Shown: in pieces, positions 36,610 to 46,947 of the stretch | Layout: each line of letters starts with the position of its first letter | Numbering within the stretch: position 1 is the stretch's first letter | Assembly (NCBI GenBank): GCA_018287875.1 | Contig: JAGVVL010000008.1 | Location: 1-64,000 of the forward strand | Length of the DNA stretch: 64,000 nt | Direction: 5' to 3' | Origin: Nigrospora sphaerica | Taxonomy: Eukaryota > Ascomycota > Sordariomycetes > Amphisphaeriales > Apiosporaceae | Translations under genes and position numbers: made by a program | Notes under the pieces: model-generated | Seen by the model: the letters and a program-made list of their open reading frames with translations, nothing else | The model's database searches: none | What the model was told of the DNA's origin: nothing

Positions 36610-38590
36610 TAGACGGGCACCAAGTTATGCAACCATGAAACCACCCACCTTCCTTCGGTATGGGCTGCATGCTCTCGGGATCCTGAGTGAAAGGCACAGC
36701 CCGCATCGCCGTCTCGGCCTTTCCGTAAGCGTCGTAGTCGTACAGCCAGGGCTGGACCTCCGGCAGGTCCAGTGGCTCGGAAATGGGCCCTTCAGCTCTT
36801 TTCTTAGTGGGGACAAAAAGAGTTTGTCGCGCGCCTCCTGTTCGGGGCCGTCGCTGTTGTTGTTGTTGATTTTTAACGTCCAGCTGGAGCTGTGAAGCTT
36901 CCTGACCTCCCTCTGGGGTACTAGGGATGCACCTAGCTGCTATATGCATTAGGTGTCTCTCGCTTCGAGGGCCCATCATGCCTTTCCCTAGCGACTCCGT
37001 TCTATTTGGAGTGCGCGTAGGTTCGTTTTCTCCTCTCTTAGTTCCGGCGAATTGTCCCGTCGGTCTCGCTTCGTTTAGAGCTCTCTCGGTCCCCTTATAT
37101 CCTTAGTCGCTCTAGGGCGCCTTCTTCCGACCTGTAGGCATAATTACCTTAAGGCTGGGGCTTTCCCTCGGGTTAGTTTTAGGCCTGTTATAGGTCGTCT
37201 CCTTCCCTTAGTGTTTTATGTTTTTCTAATTCCCCGTGGTTAACGCCTCTACTTCCTCCCCTCCGGTCTCTTTATTTCTTCCATCCCCCTTCTTTAGGCC
37301 GGCCCCCTCTACTCTCTCTCGCTAGGACCCTGTTACCCCCTTATTTTTACTAACAGTCGCGTGCTCTTATCCGCTTACACCTATAGTAGCTCCTAGGGGC
37401 GGCTATCGGGTAGGTCCTCCCGCTAATGCTATCGCCGTTAGCTTAATGAGCTTAATATCTAACACTTCGTCCTGCTCGGCCTCGGCCCGCTTTGCTTCCT
37501 CCCGCTTAAGGTATTACTAGATCTAAGCTACGCGGTCCTCGCAGCACGCTATTAGCTTATAGAGCATAAAACAGATCTCCGTGAAGTATCCGGTCTTTTT
37601 ATAGAATTCCGCGAAGGCGGCCGGGTTCCCGATAAGCTAGGTCCGGTATTCCTCTCGCTAATCTGGGTCCTCCGTATTCATGCATCGTAACCGCATGGGT
37701 TTGCTGGCCTGGTCCCACTCTCTTCCGTCCTCTCTTGGCTTCGGTAGGGGCGGGATAGGCCAGCCATCCTTCCGCTCTCGCGTTAGCTTGCAGTGGATGA
37801 AGTGTTCCGGGGTTTTCGTTTATAGTTTATACCCGCTATAGGGGTAGTGAGCCTCGGCTTTATCGTGCCTATATCTCCTATAGTACTATTCGTAGTCGCC
37901 GTAGCCGGAGATAACCCCGAGGTAGTGTCTTAAGGTTCGTCTTAGTATTCGTATCGCTTTCGGGCATTTTCCTAGCCGATAGCTGCAGCCGGTTACTTTC
38001 TACCTCTCGGCGTCCGTCCCCTTAAGCTAACCTTCCGTGCTTCGGCGTAAAAGGCTTCGTGCTACCGCCTTAACCCCCGCTGCCGTCCCCTTAGAGTCTA
38101 GGTCTAGTGGTTCATGTTCTGTAGCCTGGTAGGCTTCCACATCCGCCCATTCGTTGCCTCGGATCCCGCAGTGGCCTGGGCTCTGTTCGGGGCCGTCGGG
38201 CATGTGGAAAGCCGCTTTCTGGAACGGAGGCGGGGTCTTAGCTTAGGGACTTGGCATAGCCAGGGGTGAGAACCTTGCTTATGGTACGTACCTGCTTGAA
38301 AGTTTCTCTAATTATGGCTTCGCCCCAGGCCTTCCGCAGTTCCTTATGCAGCCGCAAAGCTTGGGGTACTTGGTTTTTGGACCGGATGTGGCCTAGCAAG
38401 GAACACAGCGCTGCACCATCCTCGATGGCCGAGTTCGCCACTTTGGCCAGATATGGCAACATGGGGTGGCAAGAATCGCCCTTTATAATCAGTAAGCCTA
38501 CCAGCAGGACAAGGGAGGCTGGTTTCTACTCAAACAAAGACGAGATTGGAACTTGAGTTGACCCATAATGACATCTGGTCTCCTAAAAAC
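36610..38590 (-). pseudogene. FAD-dependent monooxygenase paralogue, broken by a LINE
   Basis: On the minus strand the C-terminal half of a class A flavin monooxygenase is visible: NLVFV / GDSCHPMLPYLA with ANSAIEDGAALCSLLGHI, then RKAWGEAIIRETFKQ and a donor GTACGT, all colinear with the intact gene at 62460-64000. After the intron comes FHMPDGPEQ (about 38215-38183), then a 1330-bp insertion, then DGPEQEARDKLFLS, GPFPSHWTC and VQPWLYDYDAYGKAETA from 36852 down to about 36610. The donor of the earlier intron is mutated (TTGAGT where the intact gene has GTGAGT). A frameshift near 36765 follows FPSHWTC. Protein identity to the intact copy looks about 70-75% by eye, so the duplication is old. 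Confidence 0.87.
36853..38182 (-). mobile_element. 5'-truncated LINE, family B-like, with (CAA)n tail and 15-bp target duplication
   Basis: Flanked by GACGGCCCCGAACAG (minus-strand sense) at 38183-38197 and 36838-36852. Its sense strand is minus: it begins inside an RNase H domain (PGHCGIRGNEWADVEAY), continues through a long frame peppered with TAG/TAA stops, and ends in a CAACAACAACAACAACAG tail next to the second duplication. This is target-primed reverse transcription with 5' truncation. Depletion of CA in favour of TA suggests RIP. Confidence 0.88.
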
Positions 38591-38935
38591 TTATGTCAGC
38601 CATGTTATGATATATGGGACCACAAAAAAAAAACTTTTTCGAAACCGATCCCACACAGCGATAACTTCACAACCACGACTCTATAAGCTACCGGATAGCC
38701 CGGAAACTGTTCCTAGGGCTTCATTTAGCCTAGAAATGGTCGATTCACCACCCTCGAGGCAAAGCGCGGGTGGTGGGAGCCGCCATAGGCCCGCCCCACC
38801 CCCGAGCCGTCACCTCCGGACTCAAGAATACCATCGCCAAGCAGCAACACGGCACCCGGACGCAGTCCAGAAGCCATTCGCAGCACTGTAAACAGCCTCA
38901 GACGCTTCTTAGCTGGTGATTCCGACGTTGCGACC

Positions 38936-40093
38936 TTGGTCGCAGCCGTACAAGCCGCCATCCCGGTCCTAGAGGCGGCAGCTAAGGAACCAGATAGCCA
39001 GACTAGCATTGAGAGACGCATCGATGCTATCGAGAACACGCTTCAGGCTATCCATAAGGATATCAAGGCCCCTAAGACATACGCTGCTGCTGCCACCGCC
39101 ATAACCGCCGCCCCCTCACCTAGAGCCCCTCAGATAGCCAAGGCGCTTCCTCCCCGTCAGGAACGAGAGATCACCGTCAAGGCCACAGAGACAGAAGGAC
39201 GCACCTACGCAGAGATCGTTCGCAAGGTCAACGCCGCCGCAGGGAGAGAGGCAGCAGTAGCAGCACGTAAGCTCCCTAGCGGAGACTACGCTATCACATG
39301 CAAGACAGCGGCGGAGAAACAAGCCCTAGAAGCCGACCTAGACTGGACCGCCGAGGCCTTCGGAGAGAATGCCTCCATCCAGAAGAGAAAGATCCTAGTA
39401 GTGGCCCACGGTATCAACAAGGAAGCCATAGAGGTGAGCCAGGGGCAGCTAGGAGCCCAACTCCGAAACCAGCCTGGCGGCCCCATCGATGTCCTAGAAG
39501 CGAAGCTCCCTCGCAACGCCAAGACGTCGTCTAGGAAGGTCACAACTCTATATATCGCAGTCACCACGGTCCAACAAGCAGAACAACTATGCCGAGACGG
39601 CCTCATCTGGCAGTATGGCTATTATCCATGCGAGCCTTTCGCTGAAGGAGCGCAGCTTAAGCAGTGTTACCGCTGCTATCGATATGGACACATTGCCCGA
39701 GTCTGCCGCCACGCACGACGATGCGGGCTCTGCTCCTCGACTAAGCACGAGGAAAAAGAATGCCCAGAAACGGAGAATCAGAGCCGATATTGCTGTCCAG
39801 CATGCCGAGGACCACACACTGCGTGGTCTAAGGAGTGTCCAGTCCGCCAAGAGCAGGTCCAGATCGCTAAGGCTGCTTATGTCACGAGACCGAAGGGATT
39901 CGCACTGCCCTCACAAGAACCCCTTAAGCCAGCAGCCGAAGACTGGCAGACAGTACAGCCGCGGAAGCGTCGAGCAACCAGCTGCCGTACTAGAAGCACT
40001 GGCAGAGCCCGCAGCAGAGCCCACGAAGAGACAGACGACATGGACATCGAAACGCCGGAGTCAACACTGGATAGCATCCACGCTCGACCATGA
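38936..40093 (+). CDS. LINE family A ORF1 (Gag-like, zinc knuckles)
   Basis: RNA-binding protein of the LINE particle. The open frame continues upstream of 38936 (a TTG codon) to a stop near 38787 without an ATG. The natural ATG is likely 38736 (MVDSPPSRQSAGGG) in the neighbouring frame, with a base missing in the CCCCC run near 38811. Features: coiled segment TSIERRIDAIENTLQAIHKD, then knuckles CYRCYRYGHIARVC (CX2CX4HX4C) near 39664, CGLCSSTKHEEKEC and CPACRGPHTAWSKEC. Ends ESTLDSIHARP. The stop TGA at 40091-40093 overlaps the ORF2 ATG. Confidence 0.85.
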   Translation: MVAAVQAAIPVLEAAAKEPDSQTSIERRIDAIENTLQAIHKDIKAPKTYAAAATAITAAPSPRAPQIAKALPPRQEREITVKATETEGRTYAEIVRKVNAAAGREAAVAARKLPSGDYAITCKTAAEKQALEADLDWTAEAFGENASIQKRKILVVAHGINKEAIEVSQGQLGAQLRNQPGGPIDVLEAKLPRNAKTSSRKVTTLYIAVTTVQQAEQLCRDGLIWQYGYYPCEPFAEGAQLKQCYRCYRYGHIARVCRHARRCGLCSSTKHEEKECPETENQSRYCCPACRGPHTAWSKECPVRQEQVQIAKAAYVTRPKGFALPSQEPLKPAAEDWQTVQPRKRRATSCRTRSTGRARSRAHEETDDMDIETPESTLDSIHARP

Positions 40094-43000
40094 CGGCGCT
40101 AAGGATCCTACACTGGAACACGCAGAAAAGCAAGAAAGCACAGATCCCGGTAGTCGACGCTATCCACGAAGAATATGACGTCCTAGCCATCCAAGAGCCT
40201 TGGAGAAACCCACATACGCCGACCACCTACTGCCCGAGATCCTCTCCGTACCACCTCCTATACGCTGCTAAGGGAGGCAGAGCATGCATCTACATTAACA
40301 AGAGGTACTCCCTAGCGCAGTGGACATACGAGGCGCAGCCAGATAGGTGTGACATCACGATCCAGCTGCCAGACGGGCCTATAACAGTCATCTGCGTGTA
40401 CTCGCCTCCTCCTGGATCTATCAGCAGACCAGACCTGCCAGCTATCGAAGCCCTCCATGCCGAACCCCAGCCAAGACGAACAGTCCTCGTGGGAGACTTT
40501 AACGTCCACCACCCTGCCTGGGGAGGATACAACGTCCGACCCTATAATGCAGCTAACAAGCTACTCCAGCTAGCAGAACACTGGAGACTCCAGCTGATCA
40601 CCCCCTGGAACACCGACATGGACTCGAAGAGGGTGTATAGACTCTACAATCGACCTAGCCTGGGCCACGGACGATCTCCGGGTCGCCTATAATGGATACG
40701 CACCGTACGCAGGATCCGGTCACCTCCCTCAGGTGATACGCGTGGCTGGACCTCATATAGACCGCCAAGACAGACCACGACACAACTGGAAAACAGCTGA
40801 CTACGACCAAGCGAAGGCAGAGGCAGCACACCTACCACAGCCAAGGCGACTCGAGACACCAGAAGAAATCGATAGCTACACCGAGACGTTAACCAAGGAG
40901 CTAACTCGGATAGCCGATCTAGTTGCCCCCCTCCGCCACTCTAAGGGGAGAGGCAAGGCTTGGTGGAACCACGACACGAAAAGAGCTATAGAGGAGGAGA
41001 GACGAGCCCAGCGAACATGGCTTTCCGACCGGACGGACGCAGCCTGGCGAGCCCTCCGGCAGTCATCCCTCCTTAAAAAGAAGGCAATCCGCGAAGCAAA
41101 GACGGCAACCTGGAGACATATGCTCCACGAGGCCTTTAGCCAGCCAGCTGGCGTCTGGAATATTGCGAGATGGGCTAGAACAGAAGGAGCGGCGCCACCG
41201 TTACCCCCAGCAGTCCCTACTCTTCACACACCGTGTGGCGAAGCAACGACCCATAAGGAGAAAACAGAGGCCTTCCGCGAGCGATTTTACCCTCTCCCTA
41301 AGGCTAGGCCGAACGGCTTCCAAATAGCAAACCGGCTCGCAGCGCCTCTCGATATGGACGGCAAAGTGACAGCAGAACAAGTCCAAGACGTCCTTACCAA
41401 GGCAGGCCAGTGGAAGGCAGGCCAGTGGAAGGCACCTGGACCAGACCAGCTTCCGAACGGATTCCTTAAACGCTTAGGAAAGCCCATCTTCCAGGCCTTG
41501 GCCTCCTTAGCGGAAGCGTGCTGGCATATAGGATACTATCCAAGAGCGTTCCGGAAAGCAGTCACCGTTATCCTCCGGAAGCCAGGAAAACAGCCAAACG
41601 AGTACCACCAAGCCGGCGGATGGAGACCTATCGCGTTGCTCAACACTATAGGGAAAGCGATCGAGAGCCTACTAGCGCAACGGCTAGCTAGCTTTGCCGA
41701 AGAGAACAGACTGCTCCCGAACGAACAGATGGGCAACCGGAAAGGCCGCTCCACAGAAACGGCCTTGCGGTTGCTAACGGACCTAGTCCGCACAGCCTGG
41801 AAACATGGAGGCGCAGCAACCCTTCTATCGCTGGATATTTCGGGCGCTTTCGACTCGGTCGACCATGGAAGGCTTCTCGCTAACCTGCGAGCGCTAAGGG
41901 TCCCTATATGGACTATTAGCTGGATCCGAAGCTTCCTATCTAACCGGTCCACCACGCTATTCTTCGACGGCCAGGAATCGGACGAGATCCCAGTCCCGGC
42001 AGGCGTCCCGCAGGGCTCACCCCTATCGCCTATCCTCTTCTGCCTGTATACAGCCGGTCTCTATAAGGCTCTCCGCGCCGTACCAGGGATAGCTACTATA
42101 GCCTTCGCAGACGACACGAACCTCGTGGGCTTCGGTTTAAACCCCGAGCAGACCTGCGAGCGGCTGGAAGCCACTCACAGGATCTGTAAGGAATGGGCAG
42201 TCAGCCACGGCATGACCTTCGCAGTACAGAAATACCACCTAGTCCACTTTCCTCGAAGACGGAAAGGTCCGGACACGAAGATAACCTTAGAAGGTCACGA
42301 AATCGAACCAGAAGACTCCTGCCGCGTCCTTGGCATCCAGGTGGATAGATGTCTCCGCTGGGACGTCCACATCCAGTCGATATCGAAGATGGCGACGCAG
42401 GTCTATGCTCTAGACCGGATAGCCGGCTCGACATGGGGGCGTCTCTCCAGCGAGCCCGCCAAGTCTATACAGCCGTCGTACGGTCTGCGATAGGCTATGG
42501 AGCTTCAGAGTGGCACCGCCAGATCTCGAAAAATAGAGCCAAGGCACTCAACGACGTCCAGACAGAGTGCCTCCGAAAGGTCACAGGAGCTTTCAAAGCC
42601 ACGGCTAACGCAGTACTAGAAACAGAAGCTTACGTGTCCCCCTTAGACACGTGGCTCAACAGAAGGGTGGCGGCATCGGAAGAGAGGCTCCAACAGCCGC
42701 GTATCGCATCACTCATCCAAGCGAGATGCGATAGCGCAGCTAGATGGATCCTAACAAGACCGACTCGCCGGCGCAGACCGAAAGGCCCCGACGCTCCCGA
42801 TCGTAAGAGGTGGCTAGACGAATGGCTAGCTGGAGACTCGGCACATAAGGCTGAGGAGAGAGACTGGCTTCAAAGATGGCAACAAGCGCGGCAAAATCGA
42901 ACAGCACGAACCCCGGCAGCAACTAAGATGCCGCCAGACAAGCACGTCCTCAAGCTCCATAAGGGACTCCATAAGGCCGAGAGCTCGATCCTCGTCCAAG

Positions 43001-43287
43001 CGAGGACTGGCAAGATTGGGCTGCGAGACTTCCTTTTTAAGCGTAGGGTACCAGGCTTCGACAGCCCCTGGTGCGTCTGCGGTCAGGGAAGGGAGACCGT
43101 CCGACATATCCTTGTTTTCTGCCCATGGGAAAGAGAAAGACGAGAGCATCTCGTCCAAGCTCTAGGAGGACCGGTAGACACGGACAGGATGCTCGACACC
43201 CCCGGAAAAGCAGGAATTATCGCGAGATGGCTACTCCGCTCGGGCAGGCTGGACATGTTCCAGCTGGCGAATCAACTCATCAGCTAG
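40090..43287 (+). pseudogene. LINE family A ORF2: AP endonuclease and reverse transcriptase
   Basis: Starts at ATG 40090 (MTALRILHWNTQKSK). Endonuclease: DVLAIQEPW, VICVYSPP, VLVGDFNVHHPAWGG. RT: KAPGPDQLPNGFLKRLGKP, GGWRPIALLNTIGKAIE, LSLDISGAFDSVDHGRL, GVPQGSPLSPILF, and catalytic IAFADDTNLVGF near 42090. C-terminal Cys-His motif CVCGQGRETVRHILVFC. No RNase H domain is visible. Frameshifts near 40625 (the conserved STIDLAWATDDL continues in another frame) and near 42435 (a G run) make it non-functional as written. A 15-bp in-frame tandem duplication (GQWKAGQWKA) near 41404-41430 is absent from the copy at 26650. Confidence 0.88.
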
Positions 43288-43475
43288 GAAGCGGGCGCGC
43301 TGAGCCCGATCTCGGTATGGCAGGTCAAAGAGCAGATAGAAGCGGTGCGACGCAGCGGAACCTAGGTTTTTCACCCGGCCGGACGTCAGCCCGGAACGGT
43401 TTTCCTAGGCTAAGATGCGCAGGGGGTCCTCATGGCCTAGATAGGTCGCTAGGTGTAAGAACAATAATAATAATA

Positions 43476-44249
43476 TGTCACGCTTGCAGGAGATCGGAGG
43501 TATAGGTCAGATAAGGAATGTAGAAGTCGCCCCGAGCCTTCTAAGTGAGACCCGGACTGAAGACCTGGTTAAATACAGTTAGAGAGAGTGGAGGGCACCC
43601 CTTGAAAGCCCTCTAGTCGCTGATTGGTGAGGTCAGGTGACCTGTAGACCCTGAATCTCTACTTCAGGGGTCGCCTTAGCGCGACATAATAATAACAATA
43701 ATAATAACAACAGTCCTTGGCTGAAGTTGGGGACTTCCGCAATCAGGTCGGACCAAGTGACCGTGAACTTCTTGTCGCCATATTCCTGGAGGATTCGCTT
43801 GGCCCATTTGTCGACACCATCTTGATCAAGCGTTCCCTCTTGTCGCGAGGTGGTCGCGTCGTTGTCTTCTTTCGCCCGGCTGTTCGTTGGCTGAGTGGCA
43901 TCCTTCAGGGCGTACCTGCCATCTTCCAGTCTTAGGTCGTGATCGGAACGTTCTGCGTTGCCACCCCGAAGTCCACGCTTTCCGTAAATCCACGCAGCTG
44001 CTAGCGCCACGCCCTTGGCGTATCGGTACTGCGCTACCGCGCTATGCCTGTAATCGCTTAGAGAATCAGTACAACGGTACGGAGAGGCAAATGGACCGTG
44101 CGCAATGTGTACCGCGCCAACGCACCTCACGATTCATGCCTTAGTGTTGCAGATTCTTACTCTAAGAGGTAAAACGCTGCCAAGCGCTGCTGCGTTTCCA
44201 CCGTGGATTTGAGGTCTCTTGCTAGTGTGCCGTGAATCCACGCTGGCTA
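43476..44249. other. LINE-like 3' end with (TAA)n tail, then unclassified sequence
   Basis: 43495-43712 reads like another short retroposon 3' end: CTGAATCTCTACTTCAGGGG, GCGCGACATAATAATAACAA and a tail of TAA/ACA units to about 43712. Beyond that a minus-strand frame (GVDKWAKRILQEYGDKKF, TVTWSDLIAEVPNF) is broken at the tail. I do not recognise it. Confidence 0.45.
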
Positions 44250-44259
44250 CCGTATTGCC

Positions 44260-45023
44260 ATGCGTTTTATTATTTTGCTGCGTACACCATACAAATCAAC
44301 AAAGCCACGTCAATTATTAGCCACGCCAGCTATGCCTCAGCAGCCCTTTAGACTCCGTAAGAAACGCTTCGTGAGGCTGGTGCTGCGTACGCTGTTGCAA
44401 CTAGCGCCAGCGCTATTCCGGCATCTGCGACGGCGACCGCAACAGCTGCAGGACCTGCTGCTAGGCTGGCAGAGGCCTTAACGCCAACTCATCCACCCCG
44501 AGGGGCCTCTTGGCTCGCTGCGGTATGCCGATTATCTACTGCAAGGCTCGGAGACGCAGTTTTTCCAGCTCTTTCGCCTCACTAAGCCTTAGTTCTGGCG
44601 TCTGCTTGCCTGGCTAGAGGACCGCGGCGGTCTTGTTAATACGCAGTACCAGACGACGGCGTTAAAGCTGTTAATATTCCTCTGGATCCTAGCGTACGCA
44701 GAGCCTCAGCGTAACGTGGCTCATAAGTTCCTATGCGCTCAATCCACGGTGTCAGCGGTGTTCCATTCGCTACTGCCCTTATTCATCCAGCTATTCCGGG
44801 CCTTCGTGCGCTAGTTAATGGAGACGTACCTATCGCCAGAGGTTGAGTTGCTAGAGAAACGCCGGTTCCGAGCTTCAGCGGCTGCGTTGGTGCTATCGAC
44901 GGCACCTTGTTGAACCTCTTTTTACCGGAGCGCCAGCGAAAGCAGCAGCGTTAGCGGAGCCGGCACGGCGCTACGCAGCAGAACGTCTTCGCTGCTGTGT
45001 ATCATGATAAATCGTTTGCGTAC
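44260..45023 (+). pseudogene. Harbinger/ISL2EU-type transposase relic (DDE_Tnp_4 family)
   Basis: One frame reads GSLRYADYLLQGSETQFFQL, NTQYQTTALKLLIFLWILAY, NVAHKFLCAQSTVSAVFHSL, LFIQLFRAFV and TYLSPEVELLEKRRFR. These match the N-terminal half of the fungal Harbinger-like transposases. A frameshift lies near 44885, after which the usual IGAIDGTLLN appears in another frame. Stops TAG/TAA occur where Gln codons are expected. The right side is cut by a solo LTR at 45024. Whether it resumes beyond 45217 is unclear. Confidence 0.7.
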
Positions 45024-45211
45024 TGTCGCACCAGAGCGGCACGGGAAAGATAGAAACGGACTTCAAGGTTGTTCATTAAAGGAAAACTAACGCAAGGAAA
45101 GATGCTAGACATGGCAGACTATATACTGAAGCTTGCCAGGGCTCCTGTGGAGCTTCTCACGTGACCCCACTAACAGGTTGTCGACCTTGGGAATACCCTC
45201 ACGGCGCGACA
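45024..45211 (-). repeat. solo LTR (copia-related, minus orientation) with 5-bp target duplication
   Basis: On the minus strand it runs TGTCGCGCCG...GGTGCGACA, 188 bp, with GGGGTCACGTGAG, TATATAG and a CCTTTAATGAACAACCTTGAA stretch like the other LTRs. CGTAC flanks both sides (45019-45023 and 45212-45216). It is inserted in the Harbinger relic. Confidence 0.9.
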
Positions 45212-45567
45212 CGTACGTATTAGCTCATCCCTCTGCACAGGACATTCTTTTCTGGCACCTACTGTTAGCGCCAGCCCGCTATTTACTGCCAAATCCTTAA
45301 CAACCCTCCAACGGTGCCTCAACGCCAACCCAGAGGCCAGATGGACTCTGGGACCATCATCGTGATGGCTTCACCTCCTCGTGAGGACACCGTCGATGAG
45401 GTGATGACGGGAAACGATCCTCCCGGCCACCTTGAAGAAGCTTCCCCACTTATACTCACAAGAGGAAGCGAACGGGGCAGAATGAGGCCCCTGCGAACGG
45501 TCCACTGCGAAACCGAAGGAAGGTCGACGACACTCGAGAAACTTCGACGACGGAAGAAGCCGCGGCC

Positions 45568-46806
45568 ATGGTACAAGGACACCAGCCGGCTTCGGACGCA
45601 CTAGCCCCGGTTTTAAGCGATATGGATAAGCGACACGACACCCGAAGATCGGTACTCACTAAGATTGCCCACGCCTTAGACAGCATCATCGAAGAATACC
45701 ACGATGAGGACAAGGAACTAGCTGCAGAGATTACGAAAGGTTTTACAGCGTTCCTACAGGCTAAGATCGGGCACACAACTCACCCCCACCCGAACGAACG
45801 CCTCCTACCGGAGACCGGCCCGACCCATGCGGAGCCTCTCGGGGCCCCCACGCGCAGCTGGGCCGACGTCGCTCGAACGGGACAAAAGCCATCGCCTCAA
45901 GACAGCGCAAACAAGCGGACCCAGCAAGCGAACCAACGAGAGGACCTCCGAGTTCTCATGAGAATCCCAGAGGAACACCGAAGCTGGGCACATGCCCAGT
46001 ACAACTTCTCCCTACGACAGGCCGTATGCAAGACCCTAGACCTATCTCTAGCCGATGTTCCCGATGTCTACCATACAGCTACAGGCGTCGCCGTCCGCCC
46101 AAGAAACAAGGAAATAAAGGAGACACTACTCCGAAGGAAAGAAGAACTGGCGCGAAGCCTCCGAGCTAACGCAGTCGAGGTCCCGATCACGTGGGTGAAC
46201 TACGTCGTCCCCGGCTGCCCGACGCGCCTCCCGAACATTTTCGGCGAGACATTCGAGACAGACACTCTATTACGAGACGAAGTCATTGCGCAAACCGGCG
46301 TCGCGCCAGTAAGCGTGCGCTGGTCACGACAGGAACCGATTCCGGGGACGAATAAGAGATCATGCATCGTCTCGTTCCTACAGAAAGTCCGTCAGTTCCG
46401 GCTCTTTGCAGTGAGCGGGCCCGCCCGGCTGATCGAGAAGCGGACAACCCCCAGCAGACACAACCCGGGCTGCCAAGGATACCACCCGAGCCGATTTTGC
46501 ACACGAACAGACAGATGCGAAAACTGCAGCGCCCGACTCCCGGCAGGACATAACCACCCACAGCCGTGCCAGCAACGCCCACGGTGTGCGAACTGCTATG
46601 GGCCTGCTCCAGCGAACCACGAGAACTGTCCGGCGAAGCCAGTGGTGAAACACGGAAAACTGGTACGCCTCACACGAAGCGAGCTTGTAAAGATCCGCCA
46701 GACGGGCAACCTGCTTTATAAGGCAGCCCAACCACAAGAAACAAGCCAGGAGGCAATACACAAGAGGAGGCCAGACCGGATACCGGCAGGAACACCGCCG
46801 ATGTGA
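45568..46806 (+). CDS. LINE family B ORF1 (Gag-like, zinc knuckles)
   Basis: Open for 412 codons in one frame. An ATG at 45623 (MDKRHDTRRSVLTK) is the first real ATG there; 45568 is an ATG too (MVQGHQPASDALAP). An upstream frame from ATG 45314 (MPQRQPRGQMDSG) may be the true N-terminus with a frame change near 45570. Visible: RSWADVARTGQKPSP, an RRM-like middle, and Cys/His motifs CQGYHPSRFCTRTDRCENC and CQQRPRCANCYGPAPANHENC near the end. Probable RNA-binding Gag. It has no internal stops, in contrast to ORF2. Confidence 0.78.
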   Translation: MVQGHQPASDALAPVLSDMDKRHDTRRSVLTKIAHALDSIIEEYHDEDKELAAEITKGFTAFLQAKIGHTTHPHPNERLLPETGPTHAEPLGAPTRSWADVARTGQKPSPQDSANKRTQQANQREDLRVLMRIPEEHRSWAHAQYNFSLRQAVCKTLDLSLADVPDVYHTATGVAVRPRNKEIKETLLRRKEELARSLRANAVEVPITWVNYVVPGCPTRLPNIFGETFETDTLLRDEVIAQTGVAPVSVRWSRQEPIPGTNKRSCIVSFLQKVRQFRLFAVSGPARLIEKRTTPSRHNPGCQGYHPSRFCTRTDRCENCSARLPAGHNHPQPCQQRPRCANCYGPAPANHENCPAKPVVKHGKLVRLTRSELVKIRQTGNLLYKAAQPQETSQEAIHKRRPDRIPAGTPPM

Positions 46807-46947
46807 CTATGGAGGACCCCACTCACACGCCCATAGATTTCTCAGGAAGACGGCCCCAGTCCTCCCAAGAAGACAAGCCGAAGCGCAATCGAAGGAACAT
46901 CCCACGCATCGACTATAGCGTGCTTGACCGTATGGGCCCTGGGGACG

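Larger units (their letters stand above)
38651..43475 (+). mobile_element. nearly full-length Tad/I-like LINE, family A
   Basis: Begins CCACACAGCGATAAC (the same 5' end as the inverted copy at 27572), has ORF1 and ORF2, and ends with an ACAATAATAATAAT tail. Two partial copies of the same family lie at 25655-27572 and 54069-54505. A target-site duplication is not evident. ORF2 has two frameshifts but few in-frame stops, so this family is young compared with family B. Confidence 0.88.
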
